Positions 44,916 through 54,171 of a stretch of DNA of 64,000 bases are shown piece after piece. The position numbers and the translations under genes are program-made. Each line of letters starts with the position of its first letter. Positions within the stretch are counted from its first letter, which is position 1. The stretch covers positions 310,001-374,000 of the forward strand of contig NZ_QEVW01000008.1 in assembly GCF_003287275.1 (NCBI RefSeq). Reading direction: 5' to 3'. The stretch is from Paenibacillus taichungensis (lineage in GTDB: Bacteria > Bacillota > Bacilli > Paenibacillales > Paenibacillaceae). Below the pieces are notes generated by a model that did not search any database, was not told the DNA's origin, and worked only from the letters and a program-made list of their open reading frames with translations.

Positions 44916-46715
44916 ATGGACGCAGAAGAGCATTACCTTATCTTGCGCACCCAGTTTGAGGGTGTTCCTGAGCAGGAAATGATTGAAGTCACGATGGAAC
45001 AGGTCACTGAACTGCTGGATTGTTCGAGGCGCAATGCACAGCTAGTTCTGAACAAATTGATGGAATCCGGTTATTTGACATGGATACCCGGTCGTGGAAG
45101 AGGCAAGGTATCCCGAATGTCTTTTCATATTTCGATATCGGATCTGCTTGCAGCCAAAGCGAAGCAGCTTGTGGAGAATGAGCAGCTGAATGAAGCATGG
45201 CGTTTAATTGATTCTTCCGGTACACAGCGAATGAAGGATGACTTTACCGATTGGCTGGAACGACAGCTGGGCATCTTGCGCACCGATGAGGAGGAACGGG
45301 AGGTGCTGCGTTTTCCCTTTTACCGTCCAGTCCCTCATCTGGACCCCGCGTGGGTTCAGCGGCGTACTGAATCTCATTGGGTAAGGCAGATCTTCGATAC
45401 ACTCCTCATATTCGATCCAGAGGAAAAACGTATTCTTCCTGGACTAGCCCATCATTGGGAATGGGACGAATCATCATCGCGCTGGCGATTTTACTTACGT
45501 AAGGGAGTACGGTTCCACCACGGTCAGGAAATGACTGCACAGGATGTGAAATTTACATTTGAACGCATGTCAGGAAGGACATCCTCAGAATGGATATTTT
45601 CTTTAATTAAAGCTATAGAGACTCCCGGGAGATATCGCATTGACTTTTATTTTGCCCAGCCCAATGCAGTATTTCCAGCTTTTCTCTGTACGGATCGCTG
45701 TTCGATCGTACCTGAAAATTTGGGAGGCCCTGATAAAGCTGCATGTTTCCCAGCACTGCCGATTGGCACGGGTCCTTTCCGTATGATCAAAAATAATGAA
45801 TCCCTGCTTGTATTGGAAGCGAATGATCTTTACTTTGAAGGGCGTCCTCATCTGGATCGGATTGAGATGTGGGTGTGGCCGGACTATGAAGGACAACCTG
45901 GATCACACAGGACAGGCAGGGATATGCAGCTGTTATATTCGGATGCGAGTAGAGAATCAACGAGTGAACCCTCTCTCAGCCAGTTGGAGAATGGTAGCAC
46001 CTATCTGACCTTTAACCTGAGCAAAGCAGGGATTCAGCAAAATATTCTATTTCGTCAGGCCATAGATATGGGATTGGATCGGGAACGAATGATTAAGGAA
46101 CTGGGTGGTCTTAGGCAGTGTGCATCGGAAGGGTTTGTGCTCAGTGGAGCGCAGCAGGATGACACAGCGAGTTTTGATCTGGATGAAGCCAAAAAACGGA
46201 TTCAGGCATCCGAATATGGAGGTCAGTCTCTGAACCTGTACACGTATGAATGGTTGGAGAATGAAAAAACGGCTGCGTGGATTAGCAGGCGATGCAAGGA
46301 GATGGGGGTTCAACTGAACGTAGTGAAGCTCCCGATCGAGCATCTGGCTGACGCTCAAGTGCTGGCAAAGGCCGACCTGGTCATGGCAGGAGAAGTGCTT
46401 GGCGAGCAGGCAGACCTTACCCTGCTGGAGCTGTATCAATCCCGTTTCAGTTTCCTGCGTAATCACCTCAGCCCGGAATTGACCGCTTATGTGGATGACA
46501 AGTTAACAGTATGTATGGGAGAACCAAGCTCGGATGAGCGAATGAAGCTGCTTATGGACATTCAGGAAAAGCTCAAAAGTTCATCTAATGTCATCTTTCT
46601 GTATCACAGCCTTCAGAAAGCCCAGCATCACCCCATGCTTGAAGGCATGGCCTTAAATGCATGGGGGAAAATCGACTACAAGCATATCTGGGTGAAGCAT
46701 GTCGAGGAAGTGTAA
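44916..46715 (+). CDS. SgrR-family transcriptional regulator (HTH plus ABC solute-binding domain)
   Basis: A 599-aa cytoplasmic regulator. Residues 1-110 form an SgrR-type winged HTH (VTELLDCSRRNAQLVLNKLMESGYLTWIPGRGRGKVSRMSF). From about 130 the chain is an SBP_bac_5 domain: FDTLLIFDPEEKRILPGLAHHWEW, FYLRKGVRFHHGQEMTAQDVKFTFERM, LPIGTGPFRM. No signal peptide, so the binding domain works as an intracellular ligand sensor. ATG 44916 has AGGAGGG 5 bp before it; GTG 44910 overlaps the site. The divergent MFS gene is the likely target; the ligand is unknown. Confidence 0.9.
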   Translation: MDAEEHYLILRTQFEGVPEQEMIEVTMEQVTELLDCSRRNAQLVLNKLMESGYLTWIPGRGRGKVSRMSFHISISDLLAAKAKQLVENEQLNEAWRLIDSSGTQRMKDDFTDWLERQLGILRTDEEEREVLRFPFYRPVPHLDPAWVQRRTESHWVRQIFDTLLIFDPEEKRILPGLAHHWEWDESSSRWRFYLRKGVRFHHGQEMTAQDVKFTFERMSGRTSSEWIFSLIKAIETPGRYRIDFYFAQPNAVFPAFLCTDRCSIVPENLGGPDKAACFPALPIGTGPFRMIKNNESLLVLEANDLYFEGRPHLDRIEMWVWPDYEGQPGSHRTGRDMQLLYSDASRESTSEPSLSQLENGSTYLTFNLSKAGIQQNILFRQAIDMGLDRERMIKELGGLRQCASEGFVLSGAQQDDTASFDLDEAKKRIQASEYGGQSLNLYTYEWLENEKTAAWISRRCKEMGVQLNVVKLPIEHLADAQVLAKADLVMAGEVLGEQADLTLLELYQSRFSFLRNHLSPELTAYVDDKLTVCMGEPSSDERMKLLMDIQEKLKSSSNVIFLYHSLQKAQHHPMLEGMALNAWGKIDYKHIWVKHVEEV

Positions 46716-46778
46716 CATCGAGAAATCCAAGATGGTACTATCCTTCATTCGACCTTTTCATGCAGAAGGCTATAATGC

Positions 46779-47630
46779 TCATGTATAAACCACACAGCCT
46801 CTTTGCTCGAGGGTAGTTAAGCAGGAAGTGGGCCTCAGATTGCTATTCCACCTGAGATCAAGCTTCTCCAGATGCTCCAGCTCCAGGATGGATTCAGGAA
46901 TTTCCAAAATGTCGTTATCTCTCAAATCTAGCTCAATCAGGTTGGCGAGTGCACCGATTTCTGAAGGTAACTGGGTTATTCTGTTTGTTCTAAGGCTTAG
47001 CTTTCTCAATTTTTTCATGCCCTGAATAGAGTGAGGCAGTTCATTAATCCGATTGTTGTTACAATCCAATATGCGAAGTTCAGTAAGGTGGCCTAGTCCC
47101 TGAGGCAGGAAAGTGAGCAGATTACCGTATACGTGAAGTTCTCTCAATTGGCTTAGTTCGGTAAGCGATTCGGGAAGTGATTCCAGTTTGTTATAATATA
47201 AACGTAGCTCAATGAGGCTCTTCAGATTGCCTAATTCTGCTGGGAGCTCCCGAAGCTGATTGTCTGTAACATTCAGATATCGAAGTGACTTGAGGTTACA
47301 CAACTCTGCAGGAAGATTTGTAAATCGATTGTTGCTCAGGTAGAGGAACGTATCCAGCGAGCTTAATTGTCCAATTTCTTTGGGCAGCTGTTCGAGACGA
47401 TTATGTCCAAGATCCAGCATTCTCAAGCGAGCAAGGCGACCGATAAGGCTTGGCAAAATCTCAATTTCATTTCCTGCATAATTCAAAACTTCAATATCAG
47501 TATGTTGGAACAGCCGATCGGGAATTGTGTTGATCCGGTTGTTATAGAGGCTTAGTTCAAGCAGATTTTCAGTATCCCATACATGTTCCGGTGTCTCGGT
47601 TAAACCCAGCCCATCCAGATTAATTCTCAT
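46779..47630 (-). CDS. Cytoplasmic leucine-rich repeat protein
   Basis: A 283-aa protein made of about eleven leucine-rich repeats of 23 residues (consensus LxxLxxLxLxxNxLxxLPxxIGxLxx; for example LRMLDLGHNRLEQLPKEIGQL). There is no signal peptide, membrane segment or added domain, so it is cytoplasmic and probably a protein-binding scaffold. ATG 47630 has GAGGAGA upstream; a preceding GTG at 47633 has worse spacing. It is divergent from the Crp-family gene. LRR proteins of this plain type are uncommon among core genes, suggesting an accessory role. Confidence 0.88.
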   Translation of the reverse strand: MRINLDGLGLTETPEHVWDTENLLELSLYNNRINTIPDRLFQHTDIEVLNYAGNEIEILPSLIGRLARLRMLDLGHNRLEQLPKEIGQLSSLDTFLYLSNNRFTNLPAELCNLKSLRYLNVTDNQLRELPAELGNLKSLIELRLYYNKLESLPESLTELSQLRELHVYGNLLTFLPQGLGHLTELRILDCNNNRINELPHSIQGMKKLRKLSLRTNRITQLPSEIGALANLIELDLRDNDILEIPESILELEHLEKLDLRWNSNLRPTSCLTTLEQRGCVVYT

Positions 47631-47786
47631 CACATTCTCTCCTCGTTATACAAAATAATGGACATGCTGGTTGTGGCAAATAGGTGGTTTGATTGTGGCA
47701 ACGTGTGCTTGAACCTACTATAACAGCGCTGGTGAAGAAGTGCTGTATGCCAGCATACGATCATCCGAGGTACAGAAAGGAAGCTT

Positions 47787-48473
47787 ATGGGCATTATGAC
47801 ATTATGGCAAGATATTCCGTTATTCAGAGACTTGTATCCGGAAGAACTTGAAGAAATCCGTCCTTTATTCCGAACGATATCTTACCCCAAAGGCAAACGG
47901 ATTTTTGATGAAGGTGAACCGAGTCATTATGCCTATATTGTGTTATCGGGAGTCATCAAAGTGTACAGAACGACACAGGGGAGAGAGCATACAGTTGATT
48001 TGCTGGGTCAGGGCGATGTCTTTGGAGATATGGAGCTTGTCGATCCCATCAAGGAGAGGCTGTTATCTGTGGTTTCCCATCGTGACAGTGTGGTCTGTAC
48101 CATTGACGGTAAGGTATTCAAACAGTTGATTGCCCAATATCCAGGTGTTAAAGACCGTTTGCTACAGCTTCAGATTGATCGTCTGATCCTGGCTAATGAG
48201 AAGCTGCATGAGATGAAAATCAATGATGCCAAAACACGATTAATGCTGACGCTGCAAAAACTGTATTCCAAATTCGGTGCACAGGAAGAGGGAAAGTCCA
48301 TCATTAATTTGAGACTGACTCATCAGGATCTGGCAGATATGGTTGGAACTCTGAGGGAAACGGTAAGCATATTGTTAAAGGATTTGCAGCAGCAGGATGT
48401 GGTGCAAATGCAAAATCAAAAAATAGTTATTATGAACCCTGAAGCGTTGATGAGCTTCGCCAAGTCTGAATAA
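47787..48473 (+). CDS. Crp/Fnr-family transcriptional regulator
   Basis: A 228-aa regulator. The N-terminal cyclic-nucleotide-binding-type barrel shows FDEGEPSHYAYIVLSGVIKVYRTTQGREHTVDLLGQGDVFGDMEL; the C-terminal HTH shows LRLTHQDLADMVGTLRETVSILLKDLQQQDVV. The cysteines of Fnr iron-sulphur centres are absent and the cAMP phosphate-loop residues are not obvious, so the effector is unknown. RBS AAAGGAAG. Likely first gene of a group with the DUF2625 and SUKH genes, though the 61-bp gap may hold another promoter. Confidence 0.88.
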   Translation: MGIMTLWQDIPLFRDLYPEELEEIRPLFRTISYPKGKRIFDEGEPSHYAYIVLSGVIKVYRTTQGREHTVDLLGQGDVFGDMELVDPIKERLLSVVSHRDSVVCTIDGKVFKQLIAQYPGVKDRLLQLQIDRLILANEKLHEMKINDAKTRLMLTLQKLYSKFGAQEEGKSIINLRLTHQDLADMVGTLRETVSILLKDLQQQDVVQMQNQKIVIMNPEALMSFAKSE

Positions 48474-48534
48474 ACGAGCAGCTATTGGAAATGAACGATA
48501 TGTAAAGTTATAGGTTGGAGAGGGGCGAGTGATC

Positions 48535-49191
48535 ATGCATAAACTATCTGCAAATGAATTAGTGGATCGGGAACATCATGCTTGGGAGGAACTCAAGGAA
48601 CTGTTGGACCATGGACAAAATAAATACACCTATATACCTGCACAGCGGGAGGTCGGAGAAGATGCGCTCTATCGCCTCCAAGTAAGCACCAAATCCTATT
48701 TGGGAGCCGTTGCCTATGAGACAGAGGGAATCGTGTTGGATGATGGCTGGATTACATTACTTGGATCGGGTAGTGACCGTATTTTCGGGAGTCTGACCCG
48801 TTGGAATGGTGTTGGTGACATGCCGTGTGTACCCGCATTGGAAGGCATGATGATCGTCGCCTACGATGCCGCGGGTGGATTTTTCGGAATGGATATGGGT
48901 AAGTATGGCCGTACGGGACATGTATACTATTTTGCCCCTGACACGCTGGAATGGGAATCGACAGAACTGGCTTATTCAGGCTTCATCAACTGGTTGGCCA
49001 ATGGTGATCTGGAGCAGTACTATCAGACCTTTCGCTGGAAGGGTTGGCAAAACGACATGGGGCAGCTTCAGACAGGGCAAGTATTTGCATATTATCCACC
49101 GCTTTGGACAGAGGAGGGCGGCGGCGAGAGCAGCACAAAAGCTCCTGTAGCGGTGGAGGAGGCCTGGAAGGCAGCATTGGCTGGGAAATGA
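48535..49191 (+). CDS. DUF2625 family protein
   Basis: A 218-aa soluble protein matching DUF2625 along its length: LQVSTKSYLGAVAYETEGIVLDDGWITLLGSG, GGFFGMDMGKYG, GHVYYFAPDTLEWESTELAYSGFINWLANGDLEQYYQTFRWKGW, and VFAYYPPLWTEEG. The family has no proven function; members often stand beside SUKH and other immunity-type genes. ATG 48535 is preferred over GTG 48529 because of spacing to GAGGGG. The next gene is a SUKH protein 33 bp downstream. Confidence 0.88.
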   Translation: MHKLSANELVDREHHAWEELKELLDHGQNKYTYIPAQREVGEDALYRLQVSTKSYLGAVAYETEGIVLDDGWITLLGSGSDRIFGSLTRWNGVGDMPCVPALEGMMIVAYDAAGGFFGMDMGKYGRTGHVYYFAPDTLEWESTELAYSGFINWLANGDLEQYYQTFRWKGWQNDMGQLQTGQVFAYYPPLWTEEGGGESSTKAPVAVEEAWKAALAGK

Positions 49192-49224
49192 TGTGTTATG
49201 ACAGGGCTGTAGGGGAGGGAGTGT

Positions 49225-49689
49225 ATGAATAAATTGAATATCGATAACATTCAGAAGTATTACGGCATTGTGTTTCCCCACGAATATGTGGAGTTTCAGC
49301 AGGAGTCTGGCGGTCAGGCATTTGACATGATTGAAAATGGAGAGATCATTGATTGGGAGATTCGTTTCTCTGCTCTCGATGATCAGTTCATTGCGAATAA
49401 CATCAATCTGGTTGACGATGTGAATCCCGATCCACGCCGGATCATTCCATTTGCTTGGAGTGTCAGCAGCGGCAACAACTATTTATTGGATTATCGAACG
49501 AATTCAGAATCTCCTGGCGTACTGGTTATGGATCATGAAGAAGCAATGGTGCGCGAAGATGCTGAGAGTGAATCAGAGACGTCGGAGGAAGCCCAGCAAC
49601 TGCTGGAGGAAAATGTACGAGAGATCGCTACCAATTTCAATATATTCATAACTTGTTTAAAAGCCAGATCGAGTGATTCAGTAGAGTGA
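49225..49689 (+). CDS. SMI1/KNR4 (SUKH) family protein
   Basis: A 154-aa protein with a short SUKH domain (NIDNIQKYYGIVFPHEYVEFQQESGG, later VDDVNPDPRRIIPFAWSVSSGNNYLLDYR and SPGVLVMDHEEAM). Strongly acidic C-terminal segment (SESETSEEAQQLLEE). RBS GGGAGGG. Follows the DUF2625 gene closely. A candidate immunity-type or orphan SUKH protein; no toxin beside it. Confidence 0.85.
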   Translation: MNKLNIDNIQKYYGIVFPHEYVEFQQESGGQAFDMIENGEIIDWEIRFSALDDQFIANNINLVDDVNPDPRRIIPFAWSVSSGNNYLLDYRTNSESPGVLVMDHEEAMVREDAESESETSEEAQQLLEENVREIATNFNIFITCLKARSSDSVE

Positions 49690-49717
49690 TTCACCGTTTG
49701 AACATCCTCGTGAACGA

Positions 49718-49747
49718 CAAAAGGCTCGCGCTATGCGCGGGCCTTTT
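49718..49747 (+). terminator. Terminator after the SUKH gene
   Basis: AAAAGGC-CGCGC pairs with GCGCG-GCCTTTT around a three-base loop. Confidence 0.85.
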
Positions 49748-49806
49748 ACTCAACGAATACATGCATGTTCTAATTGAATGATATAGAATACATCCTTGTT
49801 TGCAAC

Positions 49807-51150
49807 CTATCCAGTCTCAGTCATTGTAGTCGTAGAGTTCGATCGTGCAGCTTTGTTATGCCAAACCACGATGACAAGCGAGATCAGACAGACTAAAAGC
49901 AGACATCCATATACATAATGATAGGCTTCCTCAATCGGAACGCCTGGAATGCCGTGAAGCAGTAGACCGCAAACAGCTACGGATACCGAGCCGCCAAAAA
50001 ACTGAATCAACTGCAGCAAACCCATACCGGAACCGATCTGTGCTTTGGGCAGCACCCGAGACGCTTCGTTATTCAGCGAAGCTATCGATGCGGAGAGTGC
50101 CGGGGAGAAAAAGAGATATCCGCCGGTGATGATCAAGGCAGACTGATTCAGTCCCAGCATAAACAGAGCAAGTACTGCGGCAAGCAAAATGTGTCCGATC
50201 ATCAGAAAACGCATATTGCCATAACGGTCGATCCAGCGACCTACGAAACGGGTGCAGAATGCCGAAACGATGGCACCCGGAGCAATCAGCAGACCAATAG
50301 CCAGTGACGAACGTCCAAACAGATCAGCGAGCACTAGCGGCATCAGGAACAGATTGCCCAGATTTACGACCAGAACACAGAAGCCGATGATCAGCAGCCG
50401 GGTAAACCCGGGTGTTCGGAATACATGTGGATTCACAAAAGGAAGGCTCGCCCTGCGAATATACACGATGTGTGCAACAAGTGAAATGACACCTATAGCC
50501 AGCCATAACCATGACTGTTGAGTGATGGCAACCAGAAGAGTGGTTGCATTAATCACGGTTAATGCTGCACCGATCATATCAAAAGGATTCTCAGGTTTGG
50601 TCGTTTCACGAGGTAGAAAATAGAGCAGTACGGGCAGCGCAAGCAGGACAAGCACTGTGATAGCGAAAAGTCCATTCCAGCCCCAATACTCGCTAATGAG
50701 TCCACCCACAATGGGACCAAGCCCAAATGCCATGGCACTGCCTGATGAGATCAGTGCGATGGCAGCTCCGCGTCGCTCCACTGGAATATAACGGCTTGCG
50801 ATGACAAGCCCAAGTCCGGCCATCACCCCTGCACCCGCAGATTGCAAAATACGTGTTAGCAATAGAATTGAAAAGCTGTGCGCAAATAATCCAAGCAATG
50901 AAGATAAGCCCAAGATCAGCAATCCAACCGTCAGCAGTTTGCGTACCGGAATACGGTCAGACAAACGACTGTAAATCACCGTCGACAAGGCGTAACCAAT
51001 GGAGTAGCTTGAAATGACCCAGGACCCCAGGTCCGATGTAATCTGAAGATCATGAATAATCACGGGTAAAGAGACGTTAAACATGGTGGTATTCATCACA
51101 ACGATGAATAGGCAGCAAGTCCAGAGAGGCATTACAATTTTATCTTTCAC
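49807..51150 (-). CDS. MFS transporter, DHA2 (14-helix) drug exporter type
   Basis: A 447-aa efflux transporter with about 14 helices. The N-terminus FIVVMNTTMFNVSLPVIIHDLQITSDLGSWVISSYSIGYALSTVIYSRLSDRIPVRKLL is typical of DHA2 family pumps, and motif C is seen as AMAFGLGPIVGGLISEYWGW. GTG 51150 has AGGA 8 bp upstream; the longer frame to 51195 has no ribosome binding site. Single gene, with no repressor beside it. The substrate is not predictable. Confidence 0.85.
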   Translation of the reverse strand: MKDKIVMPLWTCCLFIVVMNTTMFNVSLPVIIHDLQITSDLGSWVISSYSIGYALSTVIYSRLSDRIPVRKLLTVGLLILGLSSLLGLFAHSFSILLLTRILQSAGAGVMAGLGLVIASRYIPVERRGAAIALISSGSAMAFGLGPIVGGLISEYWGWNGLFAITVLVLLALPVLLYFLPRETTKPENPFDMIGAALTVINATTLLVAITQQSWLWLAIGVISLVAHIVYIRRASLPFVNPHVFRTPGFTRLLIIGFCVLVVNLGNLFLMPLVLADLFGRSSLAIGLLIAPGAIVSAFCTRFVGRWIDRYGNMRFLMIGHILLAAVLALFMLGLNQSALIITGGYLFFSPALSASIASLNNEASRVLPKAQIGSGMGLLQLIQFFGGSVSVAVCGLLLHGIPGVPIEEAYHYVYGCLLLVCLISLVIVVWHNKAARSNSTTTMTETG

Positions 51151-51244
51151 GTAACCATTCCTGTCTATGAATTCAATAAACCATTTTACGCTCAATCTAT
51201 GTATATGGCAATAATGTCATACGGATTCGTGTGGTAATCAGAAC

Positions 51245-51274
51245 AAAACGACGTCCTGACCAGGACGCCGTTTT
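51245..51274 (-). terminator. Terminator after the P-type ATPase gene
   Basis: AAAACG-CGTCCT pairs with AGGACG-CGTTTT around GACC, followed on the minus strand by a T-rich stretch. Confidence 0.7.
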
Positions 51275-51302
51275 GGTATATGGCACTTTCATGTGTTCAT
51301 TT

Positions 51303-53954
51303 TTAGGAAGCAGTAGTTGATGTGCCACGATTGCGAATCCACTTGATGACATCCATCAGAATGACCGCGGCGAGAGCGAGTCCCCCTGCGATGAGGAACT
51401 CATTCCAGCCAAAGGCTGCCGGGATGGCGAAGATGCTGCGAACCCCTGGAATCAGCGTGATTCCATACAGGCAGAGACAAACCAGGATGGAGCCGAGGAC
51501 ATATTTGTTGGTGGTGAAGCCAACCTGGAAAATCGTCTGTGTGTTGGAGCGAGCTGCAAAAGTTTGCAGACTCCGTGCCAGAATCAGGGTTGTGAAGGCC
51601 ATTGCCACACTCATTTCCTCCGAGATCCCAAGTCCAATATATTGGGATACGATAACAGCCACCCCGATCAGAACACCACGTGTAATGACAGCCTGCAACG
51701 TTCCGCCGGCAAAGATGCCTTCGTTGATATCCCGCGGTTTGCGCCGCATGACATCCGGTTCAGCTTTTTCGGTGCCCAGTGCAATGGCAGGCAGGGAGTC
51801 ATTCACCAAATTGATGAAAAGCAGCTGGAGAGCTGTAAATGGGTTCACCCAGCCGACCACAAGTGCAAACAAAATGGCGATAATCGCCCCGAGGTTTCCT
51901 GCAAACAGGTACGCAATGGCTTTTTTGATATTATCAAATACCATACGTCCGACACTGACTGCATTTACGATGGAAACAAAGTTATCATCCGTCAAAATCA
52001 TGGCTGCCGCATCTTTTGCGACATCCGTCCCGCTGCCCATCGCTACGCCGATGTCTGCCTGTTTCAGTGCAGGTGCGTCGTTGACACCGTCTCCGGTCAT
52101 CGCTGCAATCTTGCCTTTGCGCTGCCACGCACGCACGATGCGGATTTTATTTTCAGGAGATACGCGTGCATACACCGAGATATGTTCGAGTTGCTGATCG
52201 AGTTCTTCATCGGACAGTTTGTCCAGCTCTGCTCCGGTAAGAGCCAGGTCGTCCGGGCCTGCAAGTCCGATATCAATACCAATGGCTTGGGCTGTTGTTT
52301 TGTGGTCTCCAGTGATCATGATGGTGCGAATGCCCGCCTTCTTGGACTCTTCGATGGAACCATATACCGCTTCACGCGGTGGATCGATCATAGAAGTTAG
52401 ACCAACAAGCGTTAGATCATGTTCGTCCTCGATGGTGAGCTGATCTTGGTCATCAAACTTTTTGTAGGCGTAAGCCAGCACACGAAAGGCCCGTTTGGAG
52501 AATGCTTCGTTTTTTTCTTCAAACTGCGTGCGAATCTCGGGTGTCAATGGCTGAACTTCTCCGTTTATAAAAACATGGCTACACCGGCTGAACAGCACAT
52601 CCGGGCCGCCTTTGGTCAGCAGAGCCGTCTGTCCTTCAAATGTGTGCACTGTACTCATCAGTTTCCGGTCCGAGTCAAAAGGAAGCTCGGCTTCACGCGG
52701 AAACTGGTCACGAATTTCATTGTAATCCTTGTTCACCCGGTTACTGAAGGCAATGAGCGCCACTTCGGTAGGATCACCAAGTTCCTTGCCTTCCTGGTTA
52801 ATATTCGAATCATTGCAGAGTACTGCAATATGTAATAAGCGCCGTTCCTCTGCAGACCACTGTTTGGGATCATCGGGGAATTGGTCTTTGGTGCCATGTG
52901 GAATGTAATAGTCCACCACGGTCATTTTGTTTTGAGTAAGCGTTCCTGTTTTGTCGGTACAGATAATGCTGGCAGAACCCAAGGCTTCTACGGCAGGAAG
53001 ACGTCTGATGATGGCATGCTGCTTGGCCATTTTATTCGTTCCCAGAGACAATACAATCGTCACAATGGAGGAAAGGGCTTCAGGAATGGCGGCGACAGCT
53101 ACGGCAACTGCGAACATGAGGGCATTCACAATGGATGGCCCGATATTTTCCGTTCCTTCAGTTAACCAGACACGTCCTGCTTCGATGGCGAAAATAAGAA
53201 TCGACAAGCCCAGGATAAAGAAGCCCAGCTTCTTGCTAAACGATTCCAATTTGCGCTGTAACGGGGTTTCCTTCGCCTCAGCATTTTCAATCAATTCGGC
53301 AATCTTTCCGATTTCCGTTTTCAGCGCTGTACCCGTAATGACGAGCGTACCCCGACCATACACCACCAGTGATCCACTGAATGCCATATTGCGACGATCA
53401 CCGATCGGAGCTTCTTCCGGGATGGCATCTGCGTGTTTCTCCGCTGCTTCGGATTCTCCGGTCAGCATGCCTTCGTTGATTCGCAAGCTGCCTGATTCCA
53501 AAATGCGGCCGTCTGCCGGGACATAATCCCCTGCATCCAGCAAGACAATATCGCCGGGAACAAGTTCCCGCGCGGGAATCGTTTTTTTCTGCCCGTCACG
53601 AATGACTTTGGCTTCGGGAGCGGACATTTGCCGGAGTGCGTCCAGAGAACTTTCGGCCTTTTTGGTCTGCACAACGCTGATTACCGCATTTAACAGAATG
53701 ACGAGAAAAATGATTAGCGATTCAATCAGGTGTCCAAGGACGATCTGAACAGCGGCTGCGATCAACAGCACGATAACCATGGGATCTTTAAAATTTTCAA
53801 TAAACAGCTTCCAGACGGGGGTTGCAGCTTTTCCTTTTAACTCATTATAGCCTTCTGTCTCCAGTCTCTTCGCAGCCTCAGAGGTTGTGAGCCCATCAAT
53901 GGAACTCTGAACGTCCTGAAGCGTCTCCTCTGCACTGTGTCTGTAATATTGCAA
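51303..53954 (-). CDS. P-type cation ATPase, IIA (calcium-transporting) type
   Basis: An ATP-driven membrane pump of about 883 aa. Features in order: N-terminal actuator region (LDALRQMSAPEAKVIRDG), phosphatase loop LTGESE, TM4 motif AAIPEALSSI, phosphorylation site CTDKTGTLTQN, nucleotide-binding KGGPDVLF, hinge MITGDHKTTAQAIG and TGDGVNDAPALKQADIG, TM6 INLVNDSLPAIALG with Asn and Asp calcium ligands, and a Cation_ATPase_C region. It fits the SERCA/PMR1-like LMCA1 group, so calcium export is most likely. I chose TTG 53954, which has AAGGAG 8 bp upstream; in-frame ATG 53975 has none. Confidence 0.9.
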   Translation of the reverse strand: MQYYRHSAEETLQDVQSSIDGLTTSEAAKRLETEGYNELKGKAATPVWKLFIENFKDPMVIVLLIAAAVQIVLGHLIESLIIFLVILLNAVISVVQTKKAESSLDALRQMSAPEAKVIRDGQKKTIPARELVPGDIVLLDAGDYVPADGRILESGSLRINEGMLTGESEAAEKHADAIPEEAPIGDRRNMAFSGSLVVYGRGTLVITGTALKTEIGKIAELIENAEAKETPLQRKLESFSKKLGFFILGLSILIFAIEAGRVWLTEGTENIGPSIVNALMFAVAVAVAAIPEALSSIVTIVLSLGTNKMAKQHAIIRRLPAVEALGSASIICTDKTGTLTQNKMTVVDYYIPHGTKDQFPDDPKQWSAEERRLLHIAVLCNDSNINQEGKELGDPTEVALIAFSNRVNKDYNEIRDQFPREAELPFDSDRKLMSTVHTFEGQTALLTKGGPDVLFSRCSHVFINGEVQPLTPEIRTQFEEKNEAFSKRAFRVLAYAYKKFDDQDQLTIEDEHDLTLVGLTSMIDPPREAVYGSIEESKKAGIRTIMITGDHKTTAQAIGIDIGLAGPDDLALTGAELDKLSDEELDQQLEHISVYARVSPENKIRIVRAWQRKGKIAAMTGDGVNDAPALKQADIGVAMGSGTDVAKDAAAMILTDDNFVSIVNAVSVGRMVFDNIKKAIAYLFAGNLGAIIAILFALVVGWVNPFTALQLLFINLVNDSLPAIALGTEKAEPDVMRRKPRDINEGIFAGGTLQAVITRGVLIGVAVIVSQYIGLGISEEMSVAMAFTTLILARSLQTFAARSNTQTIFQVGFTTNKYVLGSILVCLCLYGITLIPGVRSIFAIPAAFGWNEFLIAGGLALAAVILMDVIKWIRNRGTSTTAS

Positions 53955-54100
53955 ATGACCAGCTCCTTGAATCATAGATTTCAATGTGCTTCACTTGTAT
54001 TACCCTTACGGGCAAAATATAGAATCGTTGCATTTCATTATTTTTATGTACACAGTATTTTTCATAAGGAGTCCAGATATCCCTGTTTTAATTTTTTTAT

Positions 54101-54137
54101 TTCCAGTGATGCACATACAAGATATGCATCACTGGAA
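54101..54137. repeat. Perfect 13-bp inverted repeat between the crystallin-like gene and the ATPase gene
   Basis: TTCCAGTGATGCA (54101-54113) is matched exactly by TGCATCACTGGAA (54125-54137) with an 11-base loop. In transcripts of either strand it makes a very stable hairpin, but it lacks a downstream T-run, so it is not a standard terminator. It may be a processing or operator element. Confidence 0.55.
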
Positions 54138-54171
54138 TGTTGAACGTATTTCCGTCGGTGAATCTAACAAA

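Noticed and set aside
51322..52400. Two long plus-strand frames (291 and 278 codons) opposite the P-type ATPase
   Set aside because: Antisense shadows of conserved ATPase motifs; low-complexity composition and no RBS.
53955..54100. Possible metal riboswitch (yybP-ykoY type) before the P-type ATPase
   Set aside because: I could not find the conserved purine-rich core or the expected paired elements.
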